Of a DNA stretch of 64,000 nucleotides, positions 11,295-21,748 are shown piece by piece; position 1 is the first letter of the stretch, and each line of letters starts with the position of its first letter. The notes under the pieces are model-generated. The model made no database searches. It was given only the letters and a program-made list of their open reading frames with translations, and had not been told where the DNA came from. This DNA is from Favolaschia claudopus (Eukaryota > Basidiomycota > Agaricomycetes > Agaricales > Mycenaceae), in the NCBI GenBank assembly GCA_037176885.1, contig JAWWNJ010000050.1:558001-622000 (forward strand), read 5' to 3'. A program made the position numbers and the translations under genes.

Positions 11295-11590
11295 TACCTT
11301 CTTCGTGAAATATTCGCTCTCCTTGAGGACGACGCCCGCACAATCGGGGTCGTCGGTCAGATAGATGTGTCTTGATGAAAGTATTAGTCGATGATATAGA
11401 TAGATGAAGAAGTAATATTGAAGACAGCACGACGAACCTTCCCGAGATACCAGACATGCACCACATGCCAAAAGGCGATGATAGTTCCCAATGAAATCAG
11501 GATAGATCTCGCTGTAGCCGCCGATGAAGGAGAGGCCGCCGGTGGGTCCTGGGACAGGGTGGACCTCGAAAAACAATTCGTCTCGCTCGA

Positions 11591-12755
11591 ACAGATAGGG
11601 TGTAATTTAGCGAGCTCACCTGCTTGCCATTAACCAGGACCGCGACCCTTTGCGTTTGGCTTCGACAGTTTCTAGGCGCGCGTGGTGGTGTCTTCATCTG
11701 CAAACGCATGGAAAGAGATGGAGGACGGGAGCGCGATGCTCAGTTTGTCGGCGACGGTTTTCTGGAGGTCGTGTGCGAGCAGATTTCCCGTGCAGGTGGA
11801 AGGCGATGGTTGGCATTGTTTCGACATTTGAATGGCGCTTCGAGTGAGTATAGAGGACCGTGAAGGAAAACTAGCGTGACTTGAGGGGGTTTTATATAGA
11901 AATAGACAAGTCCAGCTGCGGGTAAGAGACGCAGCCGACCCGGAGTGCGGGTAGTAGATAATCGGGTGGCTTGAAGCGTTGAATTGCCAGTTTTAGTCGG
12001 CTTAGGATCGGTATGCCGCAAAATGGAGTACTTCTTATGTCTTCCTGTGCGATGGGAAGCGCTGCCCGTCCATCAACGGCTACTACGAGCGTACACTCGA
12101 CGGGACTGACCGTTGAATGCGGGCTAGGGGGTCACGACTTTGCGCAGATGCGGACCGAGGGTGTAATTGACTTTGTCGCTTTCTTTGATTCTGGGAAACC
12201 AGCGATCAGGCCTTCGTTTTGTTAACACACACACTGCGGCCTCGTAGATAAGATAGGCGTCACCCGGATCAGGCACGTGGTTATGTAAGCCGAAACATCA
12301 TGTCAACAAAGTCCTTATAACTCTGGGCACAACAACATATTGATAATTCTAAGACCACCAAACTGTAGCTAGGAGGTCTATCTACGATTTAATGGAACGG
12401 ATTCAGCCAATAATTCCTTGTTGAAAAGTTATAAGGTGATCTTTCCAAAAAAGGCAACCCATTCTAAAAAGCTTCCAAACCGTGTTTGGGCCCATCTTGC
12501 GAAAAATCCTTCCAACATTTGGCGGATTACATAAGCTTACATACACAGTACACGTAATATATCCGCGATCATAGACGCGACGCGACGCGCCATGTAAGCT
12601 TTGGAATACACTGTTTAGTGTGAGGAAAGTATGACTCGGCCCTCCCTCTCAGATATGCTAGACCAGCACCAGGACTTAGTCATCCACTGTATCCTCTGTG
12701 TACCTTCCCCCCAACAGAGGTCAGACTGCGGATTTAACTAGGATTCAAACTTAGA
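11591..12755. other. Possible gene remnant, otherwise empty
   Basis: On the minus strand, 11840-11610 reads an Ala/Ser-rich stretch containing HDLQKTVADKLSIALPSS then a stop, ending at a donor-like GCAGGTGAGC (about 11600). It could be the damaged first exon of the P450 gene or another gene. A TATA-like TTTTATATAG lies at about 11889. Nothing else is recognised up to 12755. Confidence 0.3.
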
Positions 12756-12763
12756 GTCAGACA

Positions 12764-13036
12764 AGGCCCCCGGTCACTACCTACTAGGTTTGTCACATTG
12801 AAAACCCGAATTTCGGCCTGATTTACTCTATTTTTCGGCACTGATGGCGCTCTGGCGGCTTCAAAAATCACGATTTTTTTCTGAAAATGCGCGCAAACGC
12901 TTAGTTTAGAGGAGCTGCGTCGCCCTATCGAGTCAAAACCTCGGTCAGATGGCTGGTTCGCGAAATAGCCCTCTCAGATTCGACCTTGTTTTACTCTATG
13001 GACGTGACGAACCTATATGTCAGTGACCGGGGGCCT
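12764..13036. mobile_element. hAT-like MITE (AGGCCCCCGG), copy 1
   Basis: Perfect 8-bp target duplication GTCAGACA at 12756-12763 and 13037-13044. Ends are AGGCCCCCGGTCAC and its complement, with imperfect TIR similarity for about 35 bases (AGGTT(T/C)GTCAC). The interior is AT-rich with GATTTACTCTATTT words and no coding frame. The 8-bp duplication is the hAT signature. Second copy at 20652-21101. Confidence 0.9.
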
Positions 13037-13046
13037 GTCAGACATA

Positions 13047-13307
13047 CTGTAGTATTTTGTTTAATTCGTAAGCCGATTTGAGGTGTGACATTTCATACAA
13101 ACCTGACCTTTCGTATGGAAGTCCGGACCGGTGTGACTTGCGAAAATTTTCGTTTTTTACCCCATTTTGGGCCGAAAACAGGCGAAAATCCGTGTGACTT
13201 TGGGGGACCATTCGTCTGAGACCCTCGTGACACTGTGACTCGCCAAAATTTTCGTCGTTTTTGGGGCTTGTGACAAGTGACAAAACGAATTGAAGGAAAT
13301 ACTACAG
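13047..13307. mobile_element. TIR element (CTGTAGTATTT)
   Basis: Left end CTGTAGTATTTTGTTTAATT and right end, read inward, CTGTAGTATTTCCTTCAATT, about 261 bp. The interior has two GTGACTTGCGAAAATTTTCG-like stretches. No clear target duplication and no coding content. It directly abuts the preceding hAT-like element. Confidence 0.65.
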
Positions 13308-13635
13308 TGTGCAACACATATGTATTTACTTAATGGGTGGGGCGGCCGGTGGCCCGAGAGCCTCCAGTTTCTTACTTAAGCTGTGAACCTCTCTAATTTT
13401 TTTAAAAAAAAGTTCCCAAGACCTCAAAATCGCAAACAGAGTAAGTTGATTTTTCAAACCTTCAGGATTTGGCGGGTGGCTGTGCAAACGTTAATGCTTA
13501 TGTAAGGGTGCCGGATTGAGGTGACGTCTATCTTAAGCAGACGATGATTCTTGAAGCGCTGACAGCTGTCCATGTTACATGTATCCAACCTATCGGTCCT
13601 TGGGTGGTGGTTGGTTGGGTTGGGAAGAAAGCGCG
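13308..13635. other. No confident gene
   Basis: Nothing recognised. A run of T then A near 13398-13410 only. Confidence 0.3.
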
Positions 13636-13639
13636 CCGG

Positions 13640-15690
13640 CAATCGGAATTATCGGAAGTGACGTGACCGGTGTGTGACCACCGCGATCAACGACCTCCAG
13701 CAAACCTCCAGCCTTTCTCCGTTATCGACGTGGACGACGCCGACGTGGAACGCAGTATCTACAACGGCGCCGACGAAACTTTCAAGCATCTGGCTCGACC
13801 GCTACCCGTGATATGAGACGCTGGCATCATTAATACCGGCAACGCCCGACGCTCGCCCAAGCGCCTCTGACGATGTCGCCTTAATATTAATCTTCAGCCT
13901 CCTGGCGCCAACCGGTATCCATTTCGTAGATGCGGACACATGATGCAGACTCTGTGCTGATTCACACCGGTGCGTATCCATTCTTCAGTAATGACCTCTT
14001 TTTCATTCTGTTCAGTCGGACTATCGCTGGACGCTTCATACGTCTTCCTTACTTGCGCATGAGACGAGGAAGCGTCTTCAGTCTCTTAGCTCTCAAGCGC
14101 TCTGTCCTTCAGCTCTCTATTGCTCATCCCGCACATCGACGACGACACAATTCCGGCTATCATCATGCTTGCAAAGCTTTCGTCCCTCACTATCCTCGAC
14201 ACCGCCATCGACACGCCTGGAATCCGCAGGTACGCCCTCGTCCCGTGTCCCTTCCCTATCACCCTAACCCCACTCTCCAGCTTCCTCCTCTCGCTCCAAC
14301 GCGTCGTTCGGTCAACAACCCACCCACTCTGACTCTCGGCGACGATGCCGCGAGAGGCCCGTCGCCCGTAGCGCGTATCTGGGTAAAAGGTGCGTGTCTC
14401 TTGCTTCAATTCTTTCCTTTCTCTAATCTACCCCCCTTTCAGCTCAGTCTCCCACCGCACGGCATACCGCCGCCGATGCGTCTCCCTCCTTCCTTTCCCT
14501 CTTCTACCCCTTCGGCACTTATCCCGCATCCCCACTGCCCACCCGTCGCTTCCGCCAACTCACCCGACCTCACCTCACATCAAACGCGGTGCTTTCCGCT
14601 CGAAAACCCCGCCGCCTCACGCCCAACTCGTTTCTCCACCTCCACCTGCATTCACCGACGCTTCGCCGTCGGACATACAGTCGACGAACGTGCGTCGCCG
14701 CTGTCCTTTTTAGTACCCACGCTAACGACATCCTTTTAACCTATAGCTTTCTCTTATCCCTGCATGCAACCCCCTTCCCGCCCTCACGCCCATCTCCATT
14801 TTCCCCTTCACCCCTGCTTTACTCGCACCCAACGATTCCCCGCCTTTCCGACGCCGCTACTGTGTGCGACGCCAACGTCGACGCGTACATAATATCTACA
14901 GAGAAGGAATTACAAGGTGCATCGCACCCTACCCTCTTCCTCCCTTACCATACTAATGACACCACTCCCCCCTCCTCTTCCTCACTTCGGCCTCTAGGCC
15001 CTCGCCGCTACTCCAACTGACCTGAATTCCGCTACCCCGCCGATGCCGACATACTCGCTCATGCCGCCGCATGCTCGTTTCCCCGCCATTCCGCCCTTTC
15101 ACCCCGCTTCATTTTCACTCTCAACTCCACATTCAATCTCGCCCCCGCGCGCCTGTCCCCGCTGCCGTCTCCCTCAACACCCTCAACGACGTTGTCGACG
15201 CTGCACGCGCCAACTAACTCGAAATTGCGCTGGAAATCAAATGCATGTAAGTATCTTGGTCTTTCACGCCGAAAGACACCTCATGACTCAAACAGTCGAC
15301 CACGTCGATTACGTCGATTCGCTCCGGCCGCTGCTGCCTACTCCGGCACCCTCAAGACCAACAACGCCGACATCTCGGCACGCCAAGACTCGACAACGCG
15401 CTAGGAAGCAAATCAACGTGAGTTCGTCATGTTTTTCACGCCGAACGAACGAACGAATAACTTAACTATCTCAACAGATCAACGCGCCGCCGAATCTCGC
15501 GCTCGGGAAGGAAATCAGAGGGAAAAACAGGGGGAGGCGGGGGAGGCAGAGATTGATTCGCAGGCGTGCGCACGTTCGGGCACTAGTCGTGTCGATAAAA
15601 CATCAAAACAATCTCATTTATTTTTCACCTGCTGGTACCGCGACGATGAGCGGACGATTGAGCGGACGACCATCGGTGGATGATCGGACG
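13640..15690 (+). other. Possible decayed multi-exon gene, low complexity
   Basis: C- and S/P-rich sequence with several credible intron signals, for example AATGCATGTAAGTATC (about 15241) to CAAACAG (15294), and AACGTGAGTTCG (about 15415) to CAACAG (15478). Both donors are followed by the same TTTCACGCCGAA text. One segment reads [20 protein letters not shown] before a donor-like GTACGCC (14231). The longest uninterrupted frame (13930-14739) runs through such intron candidates and is Ser/Pro/Thr-biased, so it is probably not a real protein. No family is recognised. Confidence 0.3.
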
Positions 15691-15708
15691 ACGGGTAAAC
15701 AGGAGCCT

Positions 15709-15762
15709 AATATGGCAAATATCAGGCCCACTTTTATTGAGCCTTGATATTTGCCATATCTT
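15709..15762. repeat. Perfect hairpin (ATATGGCAAATATCA)
   Basis: ATATGGCAAATATCA and its complement TGATATTTGCCATAT form a 15-bp stem around a loop of about 20 bases. It could be a tiny foldback element or transcript end. No poly-T terminator follows. Confidence 0.6.
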
Positions 15763-17261
15763 GCGCCCTAATTCCCAGCTTCTTATAGGTAGTAATCAGG
15801 GTCGAAAAAAGCTCTTTATTATGGCTCATGTACTATGTCTGTGGATGGAATGAAAAAATCGCGTTTTTTCAAAACGAAGAAAGAGAAAAAGAGGGGAAAA
15901 AAGAGGGAGACTCTTATGATTTAAGCTGACCTATTCACCCGCAAAACTCACGTTCCCGAGTGCTCAGACCACGCAAAACAGCGGTTTCTTGCTTTGATTT
16001 ACTATCGATGCCGGTGGTTCCGTAGAAATCCGCTGATTTCAAACCTATGTCGAGAGCCCAACTGGCGGTAAGCCACAGCGAATAGTTTTCAAGATCTTTG
16101 TACATTTTCGCACGTCAACCGCGGCAACTCGGCCCAATCACTACAAACAGCAGCACACTACGCAGACGCGAACCTCTTGCTCTCCTGTTCCACCGCGTCT
16201 CTCGTTACCAATAGCTTCGGTAATCGTAGATACAATTATAGTAAGCCACCCACACTATTTTAGAGCCTTTCACGCCGCTAACTCCGTCAATATTTGCAAG
16301 TGACCGGTTAGAAACCGGAAACTTGAGACTTTTTTGGTTTCTTTTCAGGCTGCTTTCCACTTTGTCCTAACATCACCAGGCCTCCGACTCAACACAATTT
16401 TGTACATCTTTCCTCTTCTGAGTCTTGACTGGGATCTGCATATTCCTGGAACGGCAGGTCAAAATAAGAGTTTCATCCAATTATCTGGTATTATTCTGCA
16501 TTTTGAAGCCGCCATTTCTTCCCCGGGGGCTCAAGAAATTACTTACCTCTCTTTCTAGAGCTAAAGAAGCCCTCTTTGCTTTTTGCAGAACTCAGCCTAT
16601 CAGGTGACAGCTCGGTTCCAACTGTGTTGAATCCCCTTATAATTGTTTGAGAATCCTCAAGCTCTGTTGTTCAATATTGTTGCCTTGGTTTTTCCATGCA
16701 GTGAAGAATGCATTTATAGGCATTAAACCTCCCCCGCGTCCCTGACCTGCTGCAATTGGCATTTATTTGTGAGTATCAATTTCATCTTCACCAGAAATTA
16801 GTCTGAAATGAAGTCTAAGTATGTGATGTTCTACTTCACACAGGGAGCACCACCAAGTCAGCCATTTGTGTAATCTTATATCTATATTTACTGCTCAACT
16901 CGTCGCTACTTCCGCCGCGCATCAACCTGAGTTCAATTTTCCAAGTATCTTCATGTAAAATATATTCAGATGTAAAATATATTCAGTGTCCCATAATCAG
17001 TCAAATAAATTCAAAATCACGGCTTCCTATGCTCCGAAATAACTATATAGCAGTCTTTCTGGACCAAGGTGGGTATCTGTGGTAAGAGCTCGAAGAATGT
17101 TCAAGATTTGGTTCAATTCGGAATTTCGGCCTTTTCGGCTGTGTCGGTCGTAGGCGAGCCAAGGATCAAACGGAAACGATAGGATCTGTCAATCAGGTCG
17201 GGTGCAGTCCTATGTACATAGGCATCCACGGACATGGTTAATGAGCCGTACATTTATTATT
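15763..17261. other. No confident gene
   Basis: A-rich stretch at 15850-15910, and a direct duplication of ATGTAAAATATATTCAG at 16953-16987. Short frames only, no recognised family. Confidence 0.3.
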
Positions 17262-19220
17262 GGGGGAGCTTGCTCCCCCTTTTATCAGAGCCGTCACCGA
17301 AAAGCAATAAGCTGTGCTAGACGGCTTTTTGATGGCGTCACTGCCCTTGACGTGCGCACGTCAAGATTGGCATGCTCCGAGTGATACGATGTTCCTCCGA
17401 GTGATCCATCCTGATCCCTACTGATCCAGACTGATTGCAGCGTGATGGCGCATCCTTTTCAACTGATGGTGCACCCGTCCTTGACCCTGGCCGAGGCTGC
17501 TCAACTGAAAAAAAATACAGTTATTCATACACGGTACAGAGGGACAGGTTCTGGCGCTATTAATTTTCCAGAAAGTTGCTGTAAAGACGCGACGAAAATA
17601 AATGATATCAATGTTGCGGCTTGCTCAGTTATAGTGTCTGTATAGAGAGACCACGGTCCTGAGTGGATAGGTATTCTATCATGACGATAAGCTAGTCAGA
17701 AATTTGATTGGGGGAGCTTGCTCCCCCTTTATCAGAGCCGTCACCGAAAAGCAATAAGCTGTGCTAGACGGCTTTTTGATGGCGTCACTGCCCTTGACGT
17801 GCGCACGTCAAGATTGGCATGCTCCGAGTGATACGATGTTCTTCCGAGTGATCTATCCTGATCCTTACTGATCCAGACTGATTGCAGCGTGATGGCACAT
17901 CATTTTCAACTGATGGTGCACCCGTCCTTTGACCCTGGCCGAGGCTGCTCAACTGAAGGGAAAATACAGTTCTCTATTTCATACACGGTACAGAGGGACA
18001 GGTTCTGGTGCTATTAGTTTTCCAGAAAGTTGCTGTAAAGAGGCGATGAAAATAAATGATATCAATGTTGCGGCTTGCTCAGTTATAGTGTCTGTATAGA
18101 GAGACCACGGTCCTGAGTGGATACTAGGTATTCTATCATGACGATAAGCTAGTCAGAAATTTGATTGGTGGTGTTTTGTTCACAAGAGTAGAGTACTACT
18201 AGAGTACTTATGTGCGTGAAAAAGAATCCAGCCGAATTATGCCCCCCCAAACAACAGCGCAACATTAATATCGTTAATTTGTATGCCATATAAGAATTTA
18301 CACAAGCTCCCCCTGCTGTAGGCCGGTATTCCGGCATACAAATCATATTTGGTGGTGTTTTGTTCACAAGAGTAGAGTACTACTACTTAGAGTACTTACA
18401 TATGTGCGTGAAAAAGAATCCAGCCGAATTATGCCCCCCCAAACAACGGCGCAACATTAACATTGTTAATTTGTGTGCCATATAAGAATTTACACAAGCT
18501 CCCCCTGCTGTAGGCCGGTATTCCGGCATACAAATCATATTTGGGGGAGCTTGCTCCCCCTTTATCAGAGCCGTCACCGAAAAGCAATAAGCTGTGCTAG
18601 ACGGCTTTATGATGGCGTCACTGCCCTTGACGTGCGCACGTCAAGATTGGCATGCTCCGAGTGATACGATGTTCTTCCGAGTGATCCATCCTGACCCCTA
18701 CTGATCCAGACTGATTGCAGCGTGATGGTGCATCCTTTTCAACTGACTGTGCACCCGTCCTTGACCCTGCCCGAGGCTGCTTAACGGAAGGGAAAATACA
18801 GTTCTCTATTTCATACACGGTACAGAGGGGCAGGTTCTGGCGCCATTAGTTTCCCAGAAAGTTGCTGTAAAGAGGCGATGAAAATAAATGATATCAATGT
18901 TGCAGCTTGCTCAGTTATAGTGTCTGTATACAGAGACCACGGTTCTGAGTGGTTAGGTATTCCATCATGATGATAAGCTAGTTCGAAATTTGATTGGTGG
19001 TTCATCCTCCAGAACGTGAGAACGTTGTTGCCCGGCATAAAGTTTTGTTCACAAAGTAGAGTACTACCTAGAGGACTTATGTGCGTGAAAAAGAATCCAG
19101 CCGAAGTATGCCCCCCAAACAACAGCGCAACATTAATATTGTCAATTTGTGTGCCATATATAAGAATTTACACAAGCTCCCCCTGCTTGTAGGCCGGTAT
19201 TCCGGCATACAAATCATATT
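17262..19220 (+). repeat. Composite tandem array of a GGGGGAGC element
   Basis: A repeat with a perfect palindromic left end (GGGGGAGCTTGCTCCCCC) and a right end with hairpin GCCGGTATTCCGGC then ATACAAATCATATT. Array order: truncated unit 17262-17709, fuller unit 17710-18350, an extra copy of only the last 185 bases (18351-18541), and a third unit 18543-19220. Units are about 90-95% alike by eye. One more copy is at 49393-50171, and a reversed left-end fragment is at about 54143-54163. No long frame and no certain target duplication. The class is unknown. The terminal hairpin recalls Helitron 3' ends, but no CTRR end is seen. Confidence 0.8.
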
Positions 19221-19596
19221 GTGTGATAAGAAGGAACAATCAGGCGCCCTGATACCTGATGTAAGTTGCGCGGAAATGGGCTGCTCAAGCCGCAGCTTTT
19301 TATCTCCAAAATGATGAAGCATGTTTTGCATCTAAATTTGGGACTAATCGGGGGAACTTTCAGAGGGCTTTTTATCTTTGATATCAAAATACTATATTGG
19401 GAATTTTTTTTTGTACCCTAATATGTGAAATTAAAATCTAACTGTGGGGAGCCTTTTTTGTGCGCTCCCGCGGTGTGATGCATATGGTAAAACGGTCCAG
19501 CTTCCCACGGTGGGTCATTGTTTAACCCTTCCCCAAGGGGAAATACCTCGGCCGGGAAAACACGTTTTCGGCACCCAGAAAAGCCTCGGAATAGAG
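19221..19596. other. No confident gene
   Basis: AT-rich, with GCTCCCGCGG and similar words. Nothing recognised. Confidence 0.3.
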
Positions 19597-19753
19597 CATT
19601 TTGGCAAACGGTGAAAATCAAATTTCAGTTCGAAAAACTAAGCGAGTTTAGTGAAAAACTACAGTGGGCTGCGCACTGTTTTGCGGCTCCACAACCAAAA
19701 TTTGGTTAGCGGGAACTGAAGAAAAAAATCATTTTTCACCGTTTGCCAAAGTG
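19597..19753. mobile_element. Small MITE (TTTGGCAAACGGTGAAAA)
   Basis: 157 bp with ends CATTTTGGCAAACGGTGAAA and, inward from the right, CACTTTGGCAAACGGTGAAA. No coding content. No clear target duplication. Confidence 0.7.
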
Positions 19754-19782
19754 TAATAATGACCGATTTTTCTTCCTATAAA

Positions 19783-20062
19783 AGAGGGCCAGGCCATCAG
19801 TCGCGTGACTTTTGACAGAAAAGCAGGTGACTTCTCACACGCTTTCCCCGGCGCCGCGCGCCGGCGAGTGCAGCGAGCGGTGCGGCGCCGCGGGCACGGA
19901 ATCCAGCTAAAAAACCGCGTGGGGCTTGGGGCGGAGCCCCGACAAGCTGTGCACTAGCCGTAGGGAGGGACGCGAGCGCAGCGAGCCGGCCCTGCCGAAG
20001 GCGGGGTGCTTAAGCTTGTAATACTTGAAAAGAGGGCCAGGCCGTGACTTTTGACAGAAAAT
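19783..20062. repeat. GC-rich block flanked by direct repeats
   Basis: AAAAGAGGGCCAGGCC and GTGACTTTTGACAGAAAA occur at 19783-19823 and again at 20028-20062, bracketing about 200 bases of GC-rich sequence with GGGGCTTGGGGCGGAGCCCC and GCGAGCGCAGCGAG. A diverged relative of the GC-rich core is at 21240-21358. This suggests an inserted element with a long duplicated flank, or a local duplication. Confidence 0.55.
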
Positions 20063-20322
20063 CACCATAGTGTTGCCACCGAGTCGAGTCCAACTCGAGT
20101 CGTGATCCGACTCGACTCGAAAAAGGGTCAACTCGATCGGTTCAAGTTCGGCCGAGTGTCAACTCGAGTCCGACTCCAGTTGCCAACCTAAAACGGAAAT
20201 CCGCCGTTCGTGCTCTGATTTAGGCGGGATTTTTTCGCACTAGCTATCAAATTAGCACACCTAATTACTCTCCCTACAATTCCAGGGCAGAATATCACTT
20301 TTGAGTTGCTCACATTCTAATA

Positions 20323-20522
20323 GGGAGTTTGTGCGAGCGACCCAGGTCGCTTTTCAAACGCTCAGATCTCCGCAACAACAGATACCCGGTATGAGCTCCA
20401 AGCGACCTAGGAGAGTATCGTCCTGGGGCATTCCTAGGTCGCTGGGACCTCACACCTGAGGCTGCTCGCTGTGGAGGTCTGAGCGGTCCCAAAGCGACCC
20501 GGGTCGCTTTGCACAAACCCGC
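20323..20522. mobile_element. TA-target MITE, palindrome family C, copy 1
   Basis: 200 bp, TA on both sides (20321-20322, 20523-20524). Ends GGGAGTTTGTGC then the palindrome GCGACCCAGGTCGC, and on the right GCGACCCGGGTCGC. Copy 2 is at 43318-43518. Confidence 0.88.
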
Positions 20523-20651
20523 TAATATCAGTTTGCGTCGGAAAACTCCGGTTGATGACGAACCGTGACTGCGGTGACATGACGACACATGCGTCACTCC
20601 GGGCATTTCCGTGGAGGGGTTGGTGGCGGGTGGGAAACGTCGTGCGGAACT

Positions 20652-21101
20652 AGGCCCCCGGTCACCACCCATTAGGTTCGTCACATTGTCGCCCGAAATT
20701 TGGGCTGATTTACTCTATGATTTTCGCCCTCAAACAGACTGATTTACTCTATTTGTGACGAACATCTGGGGGTAATTTCGGATTTTTGCGACTGGATCCC
20801 CAAAGGACAGTTGTTTAGCCTTTTCTGAAGCAAATTTGAGTCTAAAACTGCTCAGAATCATCCAATTTCAGTTTATTTTTGCTGCTTGACGCTCGAAATC
20901 TGTCTTGCAATTTACTTGTAATTCCCCAGACCGACTTCAGGTCTCAAAAATTTCTCGCGCTCCGCGCGATTTACTCTATCTGCGACAGACATTGTGCAGT
21001 TTCCGCTTGATTTACACTATTTTTGCGACGAAGGTACGGGGTTTTCAAGACGTTGATTTACTCTATCTGTGACGAACCTAATAGGTAGTGACCGGGGGCC
21101 T
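20652..21101. mobile_element. hAT-like MITE (AGGCCCCCGG), copy 2
   Basis: Perfect 8-bp target duplication GCGGAACT at 20644-20651 and 21102-21109. Same ends as 12764-13036 (AGGCCCCCGGTCAC, then AGGTTCGTCAC). At 450 bp it is longer than copy 1, with several GATTTACTCTAT words inside. No coding frame. Confidence 0.92.
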
Positions 21102-21239
21102 GCGGAACTCGTCAACTCGAGTCGCAACTCGATCCCACTCATTGCGATCGAGTTGACACCGAGTTCCACTCGACTCCACTCGACTCGGTGGCAACACTAA
21201 ATCACGGGGTCAATGTCGAGATGTTGAGATCGTGCGAGA

Positions 21240-21402
21240 CGTCGCGAGCGGAGCGGGGTTTGGGGCGGCCAGCCCCAACAAGCTGTGTGACCGAACGAAG
21301 GGAGGTCGGCGAGCGCAGCGAGTCGGCCGTGCCGGAGGCAGCGAGCTAAAGCTTGTTCATCTTATGACAGGGTTCCCTTTGGGATGGTCTGGTTACGAGA
21401 CT
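21240..21402. repeat. GC-rich repeat relative plus MULE-like TIR fragment
   Basis: 21240-21358 is a diverged copy of the GC-rich core at 19.9 kb (GGGGTTTGGGGCGG, CAAGCTGTGTG, GCGAGCGCAGCGAG). It is followed by CTTATGACAGGGTTCCCTTT to GAGACTA (about 21360-21402), a version of the TIR of the element at 36358-36982 that lacks its CATAAGAG stem. No partner TIR was found nearby. Confidence 0.6.
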
Positions 21403-21748
21403 ATTCATGCATAAGCAGTCGCATGCAATTTGCAGAATCAGACCTCGTCTTTCTTATACGTTTTGAGGCTCCGATTATTCTCACTGTGCATGCTTACAAC
21501 GCAGAATTTTGATTCCTTGATGTCGAATCATTCTTGAAAAAGCATGGTGGTTTGCAGGGAAATTCCATGATTTTCCGGTAACCCTTAACCCATAGCCATT
21601 TGAGTTGAAAACCCATAGTGAATATGCCCTAAAATGGCAACCAACTGTGGAGGGTGTATGGAGGTTTAAGATGGAGTGAAAAATAAATTTGAGTGCAGAG
21701 CTCGCAATAAGTACTGTATTGGCGCAAGAACACTCTACAAAGCAACTA

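Larger units (their letters stand above)
8350..11590 (-). pseudogene. Cytochrome P450 pseudogene, multi-exon
   Basis: A heme monooxygenase gene in many short exons. In order on the minus strand: proline hinge (PVPGPTGG, about 11545), TDDPDCAGVVLKESEYF (about 11330), GNGIFTSDSDDW (about 10190), AMRGYVRIMDHSVRRL (about 10030), GKSFDAFSWGLRGAAQ (about 9880), I-helix region ILTFLGARQVTSSSVLSW (about 9285), ExxR of the K-helix in VKEDQRLYNP (about 8985), PERW motif FNPERWGTEEVKKRR (about 8720) and the C-terminal IGFNFALQEIKVILTRVV (about 8560). Introns are short. Damage: frame breaks near 9655 (LALPNPEDRAK segment), 9140 and 11470, and the heme-ligand position reads RGSIGF, Ser instead of the invariant Cys. 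A 979-bp transposon lies in one intron. It resembles self-sufficient-type fungal P450s, but no reductase domain is seen. The true N-terminus is unclear. Confidence 0.85.
20068..21199. mobile_element. hAT-like element with ACTCGAGT repeats, host to two insertions
   Basis: Ends TAGTGTTGCCACCGAGTCGA and the complementary right end. Flanks AATCACCA and AATCACGG match at six of eight positions, consistent with an 8-bp hAT target duplication. The native sequence (about 470 bp after removing insertions) is packed with ACTCGAGT/CGACTC words. It contains a TA-target MITE (20323-20522) and a second hAT-like MITE (20652-21101). No transposase frame. Confidence 0.8.

Noticed and set aside
12731..12760. 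tRNA B-box-like GTTTGAATCC on the minus strand
   Set aside because: No matching A box, acceptor stem or cloverleaf around it.
13930..14739. 269-codon Ser/Pro-rich frame
   Set aside because: Low complexity and crosses several good intron signals. More likely a readthrough of exons and introns of a decayed gene.
18497..18545. Helitron 3' end
   Set aside because: The hairpin is present but no CTRR terminus follows, and no Rep/helicase frame exists in the window, so the class is left open.
17262..19220. CRISPR-like repeat array
   Set aside because: Units are hundreds of bases long with no spacers, and the genome is eukaryotic.
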